A program made the position numbers and the translations under genes. The notes under the pieces are model-generated. The model was not told the DNA's origin, did not search any database, and saw only the letters and a program-made list of their open reading frames with translations. 36,055 bases of DNA from Mycobacterium sp. Lineage in GTDB: Bacteria > Actinomycetota > Actinomycetes > Mycobacteriales > Mycobacteriaceae. Positions 17,811-25,914 of this stretch are shown here, in pieces. Where the stretch lies: positions 1 through 36,055 of the forward strand of contig JARLGS010001006.1 of the NCBI GenBank assembly GCA_031292695.1. The letters are read 5' to 3'. Each line of letters opens with the position of its first letter. Within the stretch, counting starts at the first letter, position 1.

Positions 17811-18979
17811 CGCGGCAACCCCAGCACCGCCGTGGCGATGATGTTGCGCTGAATTTCTGAGGTGCCACCGGCGATGGTGCCCCCAAAGCTACGGGCGTAG
17901 CGCTCGAACCAACTCGCGAAATAGTGGTCGAGGTTCATGTGTTCGTACGGACCCGACGTGGCCGGGTGGAGCAATCCGTCCGACCCGGCCGCGGTCAGCG
18001 TGTTCTCGAACGCAGTGCGCTCCGCCTCCGAGCCGAACAGCTTGAGTACCGAGACGGAGGCGGTGTCCATCTCGCCCCGGGCCGCCCGCGCCAAAGATAT
18101 TGAGCCCAAGGCCCGCAACGCCTGATAGTCCATGATCGTCGTGGCGTACTGATCGCGTTCCAACTCGGTGCGCGGCCGAAAGTCGGCCAGCATGTTGTCG
18201 ATCCGGTCGGCGAAGCCCAGCCACATCATGGTGCGCTCGTGGCCCAGCGACCCGTTGGCCACGCCCCAACCACCGTTCAGCGGGCCGACCAGATTCTCGG
18301 CCGGCACCACGGCGTCGGTGAAGAACACCTCGTTGAAGTCGAGATTCTCCTCGCCTGTCATATCGGCGAAAGGCCGACACACCACACCAGGGGTGTCGGT
18401 CGGGATGACCAGCACCGAAATGCCCTTGTGTTTCGGGGCATCCGGGTCGGTGCGGACGAAGGTCAGCAGGAAGTCGGCATCGTGGGCGCCCGAGGTCCAC
18501 ACCTTCTGGCCGTTGACCACGAAGTGGTCGCCGTCCAGCACCGCACGGGTCCGCAACGAGGCCAGGTCCGAACCCGCGCTGGGCTCACTCATGCCCAGGG
18601 ATGCGGTCATCTCGCCGCGCAGCACCGGCACCGCCCAGCGATGCATCTGCTCGTCACTGCCGAAGGAAAGCAGCGATGCGGCAATGATGTTCACGCCCTG
18701 GGGATTGAAGCTGTGATAGATCCGGCGCTTGCACAGCTCTTCGAGGTGTACGTACTGCTGCAGCACCGAGGCGTTGCGGCCGCCGAACTCAGGCGGCTGG
18801 GCCGGCAACAACCAGCCGTTGTCGAACAACAGTCGCTGCCAGTCCCGGGCCCACTGCGGCATCTGCGAAACCGACCGGGGCCGCGCCAAAGTCTGTGCGG
18901 CCGTGGGCAGGTTGGCTTCCAGGAAGGCGACGAACTCGGCGCGGAATTCCTCGACGTCGGAGTCAAAAGTCAGCTGCAC
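17804..18979 (-). CDS. Acyl-CoA dehydrogenase, subunit with catalytic Glu
   Basis: The protein has 391 residues and the full acyl-CoA dehydrogenase fold: an N-terminal helical domain, LGMSEPSAGSDLAS (about 128-141) and WTSGAHDADFLL in the beta domain, and GGTSEIQRNIIA at the C-terminus. The position of the MCAD-type base is Gly (AGGTSEIQ), but Glu248 in LGHERTMM sits where isovaleryl-CoA dehydrogenase has its base, so this chain is probably catalytic. The GTG start at 18979 is 1 base after the stop of the second subunit. Paired genes of this kind make alpha2beta2 enzymes acting on steroid side-chain or ring CoA esters in actinobacteria (family knowledge). Confidence 0.9.
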   Translation of the reverse strand: MQLTFDSDVEEFRAEFVAFLEANLPTAAQTLARPRSVSQMPQWARDWQRLLFDNGWLLPAQPPEFGGRNASVLQQYVHLEELCKRRIYHSFNPQGVNIIAASLLSFGSDEQMHRWAVPVLRGEMTASLGMSEPSAGSDLASLRTRAVLDGDHFVVNGQKVWTSGAHDADFLLTFVRTDPDAPKHKGISVLVIPTDTPGVVCRPFADMTGEENLDFNEVFFTDAVVPAENLVGPLNGGWGVANGSLGHERTMMWLGFADRIDNMLADFRPRTELERDQYATTIMDYQALRALGSISLARAARGEMDTASVSVLKLFGSEAERTAFENTLTAAGSDGLLHPATSGPYEHMNLDHYFASWFERYARSFGGTIAGGTSEIQRNIIATAVLGLPRG

Positions 18980-18980
18980 G

Positions 18981-19994
18981 TCAGGCGCCCCGCACCCGCT
19001 CGTATTCCGACACCACGACTGCGCGGTGCTCGGCGGCGCCGCCCAGCATCAGCTCGCCGGCCTTGGCCCGCTTCAATGCGAACTGCAGGTCGTTCTCCCA
19101 CGTGAAGCCCATCGCGCCGAACAGCTGCAGGCCGTGCCGGAACACCAGCGACTGGCATTCACCGGCCGAAGCCTTGGCCATCGCGGCGGCCAGCCGGCGC
19201 CGCGGATCGTCGGTCGCGATGGTGAGCGCGGCGAAGTAGGACAGTGCCCGTGCTCGCTCGATCGCCACGTGCATGTCGGCCGCCTTGTGCTGCACCGCCT
19301 GGAACGAGCCGATCGGCACACCGAACTGATGGCGGCTCTTCACGTGCTCCAGGACCAGGTCCAGAATGCGTTGGCAGGCACCGACCATCGTCATCGCCAT
19401 ACCGGTGAGCGCCACGTGGTGGGCCTTCTCGGTGTCCACCACCAGGCGGTCGGTATCGGCCACCCGAACCCCGGTGAAGCTCAGATCGGCGACGTGCAGC
19501 ACCGGGTCGAAGATCGCGTCGCGCCGCACCCGGATGGCGTCGCCGTGCTCGGCCGGCGCCACCACGAACACCCCGGCCGCGGTCACCACGGCCAAGCTCT
19601 CGGCGCGGTCGCCGTCGAGGACGAAGCGTGCGGTGCCCTCGAGCAGCCAGCCCTCGGCGGCACGCGCTGCGGTCACACCCGAGTAGATCGCGGTCCCGGC
19701 CTGTTGCGGGTCGAAGCGATCACCAACCAATGGCGCGTACTGGCTCATGGTGGCCAGGAACGGGGTTGGGTCGGTGGCCCGGCCGAGTTCCTCGATCACG
19801 ATGGCCAATTCCACGGTGTTGTCCGGCTCGATCAGTTCCGTCCAACCGGCATCCAGGTACGTCTGCCACAGCGGAGTGGGATCGACTCCAGCTTCGGCAA
19901 TACTGCGGATCAGCGTGGCCGGGCACTGCTTGGTGACGGCGTCGCGCACCGTTTCCTGCCAAAGCCGCTGATCAGCGTCGAACTCCAACAACAT
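18981..19994 (-). CDS. Acyl-CoA dehydrogenase, non-catalytic partner subunit
   Basis: The protein has 337 residues. The ATG at 19994 was chosen over an ATG at 20048 because it has an excellent ribosome site (aggagg) and the longer version would run through the palindrome at 20038. The chain keeps the C-terminal helical bundle (SRHQFGVPIGSFQAVQHKAADM) and a QLFGAMGFTWENDL motif, but has no Glu at either known base position and no GGTSEIQ signature. The beta-domain motifs are also degenerate. This fits the half of a heterotetrameric dehydrogenase that completes the FAD site. It is the first gene of the two-gene operon. Confidence 0.88.
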   Translation of the reverse strand: MLLEFDADQRLWQETVRDAVTKQCPATLIRSIAEAGVDPTPLWQTYLDAGWTELIEPDNTVELAIVIEELGRATDPTPFLATMSQYAPLVGDRFDPQQAGTAIYSGVTAARAAEGWLLEGTARFVLDGDRAESLAVVTAAGVFVVAPAEHGDAIRVRRDAIFDPVLHVADLSFTGVRVADTDRLVVDTEKAHHVALTGMAMTMVGACQRILDLVLEHVKSRHQFGVPIGSFQAVQHKAADMHVAIERARALSYFAALTIATDDPRRRLAAAMAKASAGECQSLVFRHGLQLFGAMGFTWENDLQFALKRAKAGELMLGGAAEHRAVVVSEYERVRGA

Positions 19995-20037
19995 CCGCGC
20001 CTCCTGAGAACCGAGCGAAACCTCGCCACGTCGCGAC

Positions 20038-20052
20038 GAGAATATCATTCTC
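20038..20052. promoter_or_regulatory. Perfect operator-like palindrome GAGAAT-ATC-ATTCTC
   Basis: Perfect 6-base arms surround a 3-base centre, 44 bases upstream of the dehydrogenase operon start at 19994. It is the best copy of a motif also found at 13903, 14058 and 20163. The symmetry and length fit a TetR-type dimer. Confidence 0.6.
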
Positions 20053-20162
20053 CGATTACGTATAACAGACTCTCGCTATCGGGTTATCGACTTCTGAGGC
20101 CGGCTCGCTACGCAACTGACCAGCACGCATGCCTACCAGCGCAATCAGGCGCGGGCAGGTGT

Positions 20163-20203
20163 GAGAACAATATTCTTGCTATTGAAGAACAACGATCTAC
20201 ACT
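20163..20203 (+). promoter_or_regulatory. Promoter with overlapping operator-like palindrome
   Basis: GAGAACAATATTCTT (20163-20177) matches the 20038 palindrome at 11 of 15 positions. It overlaps a -35-like TTGCTA (20176-20181), which is 16 bases from a -10-like TACACT (20198-20203), giving transcription start near 20210 and the amidohydrolase start at 20234. The layout is that of a repressible promoter. Confidence 0.5.
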
Positions 20204-20233
20204 GGGTGCAGGCCAGGCTCGAAGGACGGTTTC

Positions 20234-21322
20234 GTGAAACAACACAATGACGGGACGACGACCCCCGTCATCGATGCCAGCGTGCATGTCTTCTGCAAGG
20301 ACAACAAAGACTTGCGCGAGACCTTCATGCAGGAACCGTTCCGCAGTCGCGGCTTCCCCGACTACGAAATGGACTGGTACGGCGCACCCGGGGGCGAGTA
20401 CGCCAAGGGCACCAAAGGCCCCGACAGCCAATACCCCGGTTCCGACGTGGACGTCGTGGCCCAACATTTGTTCGTCGACCGCGGCGTCGACATCGCGGTG
20501 CTGCACCCCATGACCCGGGGCATCATGCCCGATCGGCACCTGGGCACCGCGATCGCCGCGGCCCACAACCAGATGCTGGTCAGCCGCTGGCTGGAGCACG
20601 ACGTGCACGGCGAGAAGTTCCGCGGCACCATCCGGGTCAACCCCGACGACATCACCGGCGCCCTACGCGAGATCGACAAGTACAAAGACCACCCGCGCGT
20701 GGTGCAGATCGGTATTCCGCTGCAATCGCGCGAGCTGTACGGCAAGCCACAGTTCTGGCCGCTGTGGGAGGCCGCGGTGGCCGCCGGCCTGCCGGTCGCC
20801 GCGCACATCGAGGTCGGCGCCGGAATCGCTTTCCCGCCAACACCTTCCGGTAAGACTCTGACCTACGAACAGTATGTGTCGTTCATGTCGCTGAATTACC
20901 TGTACCACCTGATGAACATGATCGCCGAGGGCGTGTTCGAGCGCTTCGCCGGACTGAAGTTCATCTGGTCCGACGGCGCCGGCGACATGCTGACCCCATT
21001 CATCTGGCGGATGGACTGTTTCGGCCGCCCGCATCTGGAGCAGACGCCGTGGGCGCCGAAGATGCCCAGCGACTACCTGCCCGGTCACGTCTTCTTCGTC
21101 CAGGGCGAGTTCGACGGTCCGGGCGACACCGAGTTCGCCGGCGAGTGGTTCGGGTTCACGGGCAAGGACAACATGACCATGTATGGGTCCAGCTACCCGC
21201 ACTGGAACCTGACCGAGCTGTCGGTGCCCAGCGCGTTCAGTGCCGAGCAGCGCGACAAGTTCTGCTGGCGCAACGCCGCCGAGCTCTACGGCATCCAGGT
21301 GCCCGGCCTGGTCACGCAGTAA
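20234..21322 (+). CDS. Amidohydrolase-2 family protein with degenerate metal site
   Basis: The protein has 362 residues, a TIM-barrel of the PF04909 amidohydrolase type (the group that includes ACMSD and other decarboxylases). It aligns with the next gene through HIEVG/CHLSRG, WRMD and YPHW. It keeps His18 (strand 1) and His191 (strand 5), but the strand-6 His is replaced by Gly248 (WSDGAGDM) and the strand-8 Asp by Ser320 (GSSYPHW). Loss of two of the four usual metal ligands suggests altered metal use or a structural partner of the neighbour. The GTG start has gaagga 7 bases upstream and is under the 20163 promoter. Confidence 0.85.
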   Translation: MKQHNDGTTTPVIDASVHVFCKDNKDLRETFMQEPFRSRGFPDYEMDWYGAPGGEYAKGTKGPDSQYPGSDVDVVAQHLFVDRGVDIAVLHPMTRGIMPDRHLGTAIAAAHNQMLVSRWLEHDVHGEKFRGTIRVNPDDITGALREIDKYKDHPRVVQIGIPLQSRELYGKPQFWPLWEAAVAAGLPVAAHIEVGAGIAFPPTPSGKTLTYEQYVSFMSLNYLYHLMNMIAEGVFERFAGLKFIWSDGAGDMLTPFIWRMDCFGRPHLEQTPWAPKMPSDYLPGHVFFVQGEFDGPGDTEFAGEWFGFTGKDNMTMYGSSYPHWNLTELSVPSAFSAEQRDKFCWRNAAELYGIQVPGLVTQ

Positions 21323-21338
21323 CGGAAAGGAGCGCGAA

Positions 21339-22487
21339 ATGACCGTCACCACCCACGTCAGCGACCGGGTAGCCCCGACCGAACGCATCCCGGTGCGCTG
21401 CGTCGACTCCGACGTACACCCGATGCCGCGCCGCGGCGAGCTGGTCGACTACATCCCCGAACCGTGGCGCAGCAAGTATTTCCTGTCCCACAAGGTCGGC
21501 GATTCGATCTACTACGACGCCCCCGACTACGCCCACTCCTACGCCATGCGCGTCGACGCCTTCCCACCGGATGGTGAATTCGCCTGCAGTGATCCGGATT
21601 TCGCGCTCAAGCAGCTGATCATGTCAGCTGGCTCGGATATCGCGATCCTGGAGCCGACGCACGGCGAGATGCGACTGCCCGGCGCCACCGCCGCGTTCTG
21701 CACCGCCACCAATCAGTGGCTGGCCGATCACTGGCTCGACGCCCGCAACAACTGGCACGAGCGCTGGCGCGGATCCGTCTGTGTCGCGATCGAGGATCCG
21801 CAGTCGGCCGTCGCCGAGATCGAGAAGTGGGCCGAGCACCCGTACATGGCACAGGTGCTACTCAAGGCCGAGCCGCGCCCGTCCTGGGGTGACCCGGTAT
21901 ACGACCCGATCTGGGCCGCGGCCACCAAGCACGACATCACCGTGGCCTGCCACCTGTCCCGCGGCCAGTTCGAGACGCTCCCCATTCCGCCGGTCGGATT
22001 CCCCAGCTACAACCACGATTTCATGGTCACCTACTCGCTGCTGGCCGCCAACCAGGTGATGAGTCTGATCTTCGACGGCGTCTTCGACCGCTACCCCACG
22101 CTGCGCATCGTCTTCGTCGAACACGCCTTCAGCTGGATCCTGCCGCTCATGTGGCGCATGGACGCCATCTATGAGAAGCGCAAGAACTGGCTCGACATCA
22201 AACGCAAACCGTCCGAGTACGTCAAAGACCACATCAAGTTCACCACGCAGCCGCTGGATTACCCCGAAGACAAAACCGAACTCACCCGCGCCTTCGAATG
22301 GATGGAGTGCGACAAAATCCTGCTGTACTCAAGCGATTACCCCCACTGGACCTTCGACGATCCCCGCTGGCTGGTCAAGCACCTGCCGGAAGCCGCCCGC
22401 GAAAACATCATGTTCCGCAATGGCATCAAGACCTACCAGCTCCCCGAGACCGTGCCGGCGCTCGAGGGCCAGGTGCGGGTGTTCTGA
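21339..22487 (+). CDS. Amidohydrolase-2 family metal-dependent hydrolase/decarboxylase
   Basis: The protein has 382 residues; the ATG at 21339 follows ggaaagga. Metal-site residues of the PF04909 barrel are present: Asp25 and His27 (DSDVHP), His205 (CHLSRG), His262 (EHAFSW) and Asp333 (SSDYPHW); the second strand-1 His is Pro28-Met29. Family members hydrolyse ring amides/lactones or decarboxylate cyclic acids, so it may open or decarboxylate a ring intermediate. It lies 16 bases after its degenerate paralogue, and the two could form a hetero-oligomer. The exact reaction cannot be read from the sequence. Confidence 0.88.
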   Translation: MTVTTHVSDRVAPTERIPVRCVDSDVHPMPRRGELVDYIPEPWRSKYFLSHKVGDSIYYDAPDYAHSYAMRVDAFPPDGEFACSDPDFALKQLIMSAGSDIAILEPTHGEMRLPGATAAFCTATNQWLADHWLDARNNWHERWRGSVCVAIEDPQSAVAEIEKWAEHPYMAQVLLKAEPRPSWGDPVYDPIWAAATKHDITVACHLSRGQFETLPIPPVGFPSYNHDFMVTYSLLAANQVMSLIFDGVFDRYPTLRIVFVEHAFSWILPLMWRMDAIYEKRKNWLDIKRKPSEYVKDHIKFTTQPLDYPEDKTELTRAFEWMECDKILLYSSDYPHWTFDDPRWLVKHLPEAARENIMFRNGIKTYQLPETVPALEGQVRVF

Positions 22488-22489
22488 CG

Positions 22490-22879
22490 TTGACCGAACA
22501 ACAGCCGCCCCGCCTACCACAGGGACGCGAACACGTCGTGGCCACCGTCGACGAAATCCCTTCCGGCACCCACAAACTGGTGCCGATCGGGCGCCACGGC
22601 GTCGGGGTGTACAACGTCAACGGCACCTTCTACGCCATCGCCAACTACTGCCCGCACGAGGGCGGTCCGTTGTGTTCGGGCCGCGCCCGCGGGCGCAACA
22701 TCGTCGACGAGACGGTGCCGGGCGACGCCGTCATGGTGCGCGACCTGGAGTACCTCTTCTGCCCCTGGCACCAATGGGGTTTCGAACTGGCCACCGGCAC
22801 CACCGCCGTCAAGCCCGAGTGGAGCATCCGCACTTATCCGGTCCGGGTCGTCGGCAATGACGTCCTGGTACAAGCCTGA
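22490..22879 (+). CDS. Rieske-type [2Fe-2S] ferredoxin
   Basis: The protein has 129 residues from a TTG start at 22490, two bases after the preceding stop. The Rieske ligands are Cys54 and His56 (NYCPHEGG) and Cys91 and His94 (CPWHQWGF). The spacing between the two pairs, about 34 residues, is twice the usual 15-17 because of an insertion (RARGRNIVDETVPGDAVMV). It probably carries electrons to an oxygenase, or forms the Rieske part of an unusual complex with the neighbouring amidohydrolases. There is no reductase domain. The start is inferred because no other start codon lies between the stop and the conserved region. Confidence 0.85.
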   Translation: MTEQQPPRLPQGREHVVATVDEIPSGTHKLVPIGRHGVGVYNVNGTFYAIANYCPHEGGPLCSGRARGRNIVDETVPGDAVMVRDLEYLFCPWHQWGFELATGTTAVKPEWSIRTYPVRVVGNDVLVQA

Positions 22880-22902
22880 CCGCACTAGAGGAATCAGTCC
22901 GC

Positions 22903-23787
22903 ATGACAATCAGCAGTGGCGAGCAGTCCGTCGAGATCAACGGCGGTGACGTCGTCTACGAAATTCTCGGCGACAGTGGCGATCACCTCGTGCTGACCCC
23001 GGGTGGCCGCTTCAGCAAGGACATTCCCGGACTTCGGCCACTGGCCGAAGCCTTGGTTGCCGGCGGCTACCGGGTGCTGTTGTGGGACCGGCCCAACTGC
23101 GGCAAGTCCGAGGTGCAGTTCTACGGGTACAGCGAGTCACACATGCGTGCCGAGACGCTGCAGCAGCTGATCACCAAGCTGGACATCGGGCCCTGCGTCC
23201 TGGCCGGCGGCTCCGGCGGCGCCCGGGACTCGATGCTGACCACCATGCTGTACCCGGAACTGGTCACCAAGCTGGTGGTGTGGAACATCGTCGGGGGCGT
23301 GTACGGCCAGTTCGTCCTCGGCTCCTACTACATTGTGCCGAGCATCTTGGCCGTCCGTAGCGGTGGAATGAAAGCCGTTGCCGCAGTGGGTGAATGGCGC
23401 GAGAGAGCCGAGGAGACTCCGGCGAACCGGGACCGCATTCTCGCGCAGGACCCCGACGAGTTCCTGAAGCTGATGATGCGCTGGCTCAATGCCTTCGTGC
23501 CCAAGCCCGGTCAGACCATCCCAGGCGTGGAGGACGAGATGTTTGACAACATCACGGTGCCGACCCTGATCGTCCGGGGCGGCGAGAACGACCTGGACCA
23601 CCCCAAGCGCACCTCGCTGGAGGTCAGCTGCCTGATCAAGGGCTCGAAACTGATCGATCCGCCGTGGCCCGAGGATGCCTGGGAGCGGGCCGCCGAGGAA
23701 CGCGCCGCCGGAAAGGTCAAGCATTTCAACATGTTCGACACCTGGGTGCAGGCCGCACCGCCGATCCTGGAGTTTCTCAAGGGATGA
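22903..23787 (+). CDS. Alpha/beta-hydrolase
   Basis: The protein has 294 residues. The oxyanion region is LTPGGRF, the nucleophile is Ser104 in AGGSGGARD (the usual GxSxG reads GGSGG), an acid candidate is Asp230/Asp232 (RGGENDLDHP), and the catalytic His is probably His274 (KVKHFNMF). A helical lid is present between about 130 and 215. Such enzymes hydrolyse esters, lactones or C-C bonds of ring-cleavage products. It is the last gene of the amidohydrolase operon; ATG 22903 follows a weak gagga-type site. Confidence 0.87.
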   Translation: MTISSGEQSVEINGGDVVYEILGDSGDHLVLTPGGRFSKDIPGLRPLAEALVAGGYRVLLWDRPNCGKSEVQFYGYSESHMRAETLQQLITKLDIGPCVLAGGSGGARDSMLTTMLYPELVTKLVVWNIVGGVYGQFVLGSYYIVPSILAVRSGGMKAVAAVGEWRERAEETPANRDRILAQDPDEFLKLMMRWLNAFVPKPGQTIPGVEDEMFDNITVPTLIVRGGENDLDHPKRTSLEVSCLIKGSKLIDPPWPEDAWERAAEERAAGKVKHFNMFDTWVQAAPPILEFLKG

Positions 23788-23807
23788 GATCATCGGTAGT
23801 CACACCC

Positions 23808-24284
23808 TCACACCAAGCGGATGTGGACCTCACAGTTGGTCGAGGCCTCCAGCGCGGTGTGGATTCGGCTCTCCGGAATGCGTGCCAGGTCCGCCTTGCG
23901 CAGCGTGACGTGAATGATGTCCCAACCATCGGCGCCCTCGACCCGGTCGATCTGACCGGTCAGACCGAAGCCGGCCAGCACCCCGTGCGCGTCGTCGTCG
24001 GTGCCATGGCTGACGAAAGTCAGCACTCCCCGTTCGGGACTACTGCCAAAAGCCCCAAAAGCCTGAGTACACCAGCCGATTGCAATCTCCTGCAGCCGGC
24101 CCGGGTCGGTTCCGTCCATCAGGATCTCGACCTCGCGCCGACTCGGCGGCAGGGCGGCCAGGTTGTTGTCGATCAGCCGGGCCTCCCCGGCCAGCGCGGC
24201 CAACTCGGTCATGCCGGCACTCAGTTGATCGGCCGTCAGCGCACCGGCCGGGTCAACCTTGATTCGCACCACCGCCGTCCGCAT
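23808..24284 (-). CDS. Conserved protein of unknown function
   Basis: The protein has 158 residues, starting at the ATG at 24284 (MRTAVVRIKVDP); an upstream ATG at 24350 would overlap the divergent gene. It is a soluble alpha/beta protein without signal peptide or membrane segment. Visible stretches are LPPSRREVEILMDGTD, GWCTQAFGAF and a C-terminal EASTNCEVHIRLV. I do not recognise a characterised family. It faces away from the NuoF-like gene with 50 bases between the starts, and converges with the alpha/beta-hydrolase gene, 20 bases apart. A link to the flavoprotein is possible only by position. Confidence 0.75.
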   Translation of the reverse strand: MRTAVVRIKVDPAGALTADQLSAGMTELAALAGEARLIDNNLAALPPSRREVEILMDGTDPGRLQEIAIGWCTQAFGAFGSSPERGVLTFVSHGTDDDAHGVLAGFGLTGQIDRVEGADGWDIIHVTLRKADLARIPESRIHTALEASTNCEVHIRLV

Positions 24285-24334
24285 GCGCGCAAGCGTAACG
24301 TTGCGGCGGCCCGGGACACGAGCAGGAGCCGGCC

Positions 24335-25630
24335 GTGAACGCCCCCGCACGCACCGATCTCACCGTGGCGGCGTGGCCGGGGTTGCGCCCGCGCCTGCTG
24401 CGCGACGGCGTCGAGACACTGGCCGACTACCGCAGTGCCGGTGGCTATTCCGAACTCTCCGATCCCGACGCCCTGCTCGATCAGATCGAACTGGCGGGGC
24501 TACGGGGCCGGGGCGGCGCGGCCTTCCCGATGGCCGTCAAACTACGCACCGTGCGCGACGCCCGGCGTGGTGGCCGCGACACCGTCGCCGTAGCCAACGG
24601 CGAAGAAGGCGAGCCGGCCTCCGTGAAAGACCGCTGGCTGCTGTGCAATCGGCCGCATCTGGTGCTCGACGGCCTGCGCCTGGCGGCGCGGATGGTCGGT
24701 GCCGGACATGCCCACATCTACGTGTCCGATCCCACCGCCGCCCGACGTGTCGGGGAAGCACTGGCCGAGGTCGGTGTGGACGGGCTGGGCGGATTGACCG
24801 TCAGCGTGTTCCAGGTCGCCCCGGGGTACGTCGCCGGCGAGGAGAGTGCCGCGGTGCGGGCGCTCAACGGCGGACCGGCCAAACCCACCGACAAACCCCC
24901 GCGGGTGTTCCAGGAGGGCGTCGGCGGCCTGCCGACACTGGTCAGTAACGTGGAAACCCTGGCCAACCTGCCCTACCTGCTCCGGCATGGTGCCGCCGAC
25001 TACCGCACCCAGGGCACCCCCGACTCCACGGGCACATTCCTGGCAACGATCACCGGCGGCGGGCGGCCGGCCGGGCTCTACGAGCTGCCGTTCGGGGTTC
25101 AGCTCGGTGAAGTCCTTGCGCTGCACGGCGTTTCCGCAGGATCGGTGCGCGGCGCCCTGATGGGCGGCTACTTCGCCGGCCTGCTGAACGCCGATGTGCT
25201 CTCGGCCGCCCTGGACCACGAGACGCTCCGCGGCCTGGGCAGCGGCCTGGGCTGCGGCGCCGTCTCGGTCATCACCGACGAATGCCCGGTGGCCGTCGCG
25301 GCCGCTGTGCTGGCTTACTTCGACCGGGAGAACGCCGGCCAGTGCGGGTCGTGCTTCAACGGCACCGCAGCCATGGCCGCCGCCGCCGGAGCCCTGCGCG
25401 ACGGCACCGCGACCGACGACGACGTCGCGCGGCTGCGGCGCTGGTCGGTGGTGCTGCGAGGTCGGGGTGCCTGCGCCACACTGGATGCGGCCACCAACAT
25501 CGCTGCCAGCCTGCTGGACAGGTTCCCGGATCACGTCGCGCAGCACCGCGCCGGCGGTTGTTCCGACTGTCGGTCCACCCCATACCGGGCGCACCGTCCG
25601 TTCGAGGTGAATTGGGTGGAGGCACAGTGA
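24335..25630 (+). CDS. NuoF-like FMN/Fe-S NADH dehydrogenase subunit, stand-alone
   Basis: The protein has 431 residues. It matches the complex-I NuoF/HoxF core: GLRGRGGAAFP (55-65) and NGEEGEP (88-94) for FMN/NADH, GYVAGEESA (164-172), and an SLBB-like domain at about 234-285. The C-terminal Fe-S region has Cys337 and Cys340 (QCGSCFNG) and Cys380 (GRGAC), but the third Cys of the NuoF CGxCxxC motif is Gly343; Cys409 and Cys412 near the end may compensate. It probably passes electrons from NAD(P)H to the ferredoxin encoded next, whose GTG overlaps its stop, and then to oxygenases. The GTG start at 24335 follows agcaggag. Confidence 0.85.
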   Translation: MNAPARTDLTVAAWPGLRPRLLRDGVETLADYRSAGGYSELSDPDALLDQIELAGLRGRGGAAFPMAVKLRTVRDARRGGRDTVAVANGEEGEPASVKDRWLLCNRPHLVLDGLRLAARMVGAGHAHIYVSDPTAARRVGEALAEVGVDGLGGLTVSVFQVAPGYVAGEESAAVRALNGGPAKPTDKPPRVFQEGVGGLPTLVSNVETLANLPYLLRHGAADYRTQGTPDSTGTFLATITGGGRPAGLYELPFGVQLGEVLALHGVSAGSVRGALMGGYFAGLLNADVLSAALDHETLRGLGSGLGCGAVSVITDECPVAVAAAVLAYFDRENAGQCGSCFNGTAAMAAAAGALRDGTATDDDVARLRRWSVVLRGRGACATLDAATNIAASLLDRFPDHVAQHRAGGCSDCRSTPYRAHRPFEVNWVEAQ

Positions 25631-25914
25631 GTTCCGGCGACCGAATGCGAATCAAGCTGGACCGCACCCGGTGTGACGGCTTCGGCGCCTGCGCCAAGCA
25701 CGCGCCGGAGTACTTCTCCCTCGACGACTGGGGTTATGCGGTGTTGGTCGGCGACGGCGACATCCCGCCCGCCGACCACGATGCGGTGTTGCGCGCCGTG
25801 CTGGACTGCCCGGTGCACGCGATCATCGAGCGCAGCGACCACAACCCGACCACCGCACCGTCGGCCCAGCCCGAAGAAGTGACCAATGAAGCTGAATGGG
25901 GTTTCACCCGATGA
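25627..25914 (+). CDS. Small ferredoxin, partner of the NuoF-like protein
   Basis: The protein has 95 residues. The cluster motif is CDGFGAC and DCPVHAI, i.e. C-x5-C...CP with Phe at the variable position. A C-terminal tail of about 25 residues (NPTTAPSAQPEE) is longer than in other such ferredoxins. The GTG at 25627 overlaps the stop of the NuoF-like gene; the stop overlaps the next ATG. It likely links the flavoprotein to the P450s or the Rieske oxygenase in the cytoplasm. Confidence 0.88.
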   Translation: MSSGDRMRIKLDRTRCDGFGACAKHAPEYFSLDDWGYAVLVGDGDIPPADHDAVLRAVLDCPVHAIIERSDHNPTTAPSAQPEEVTNEAEWGFTR

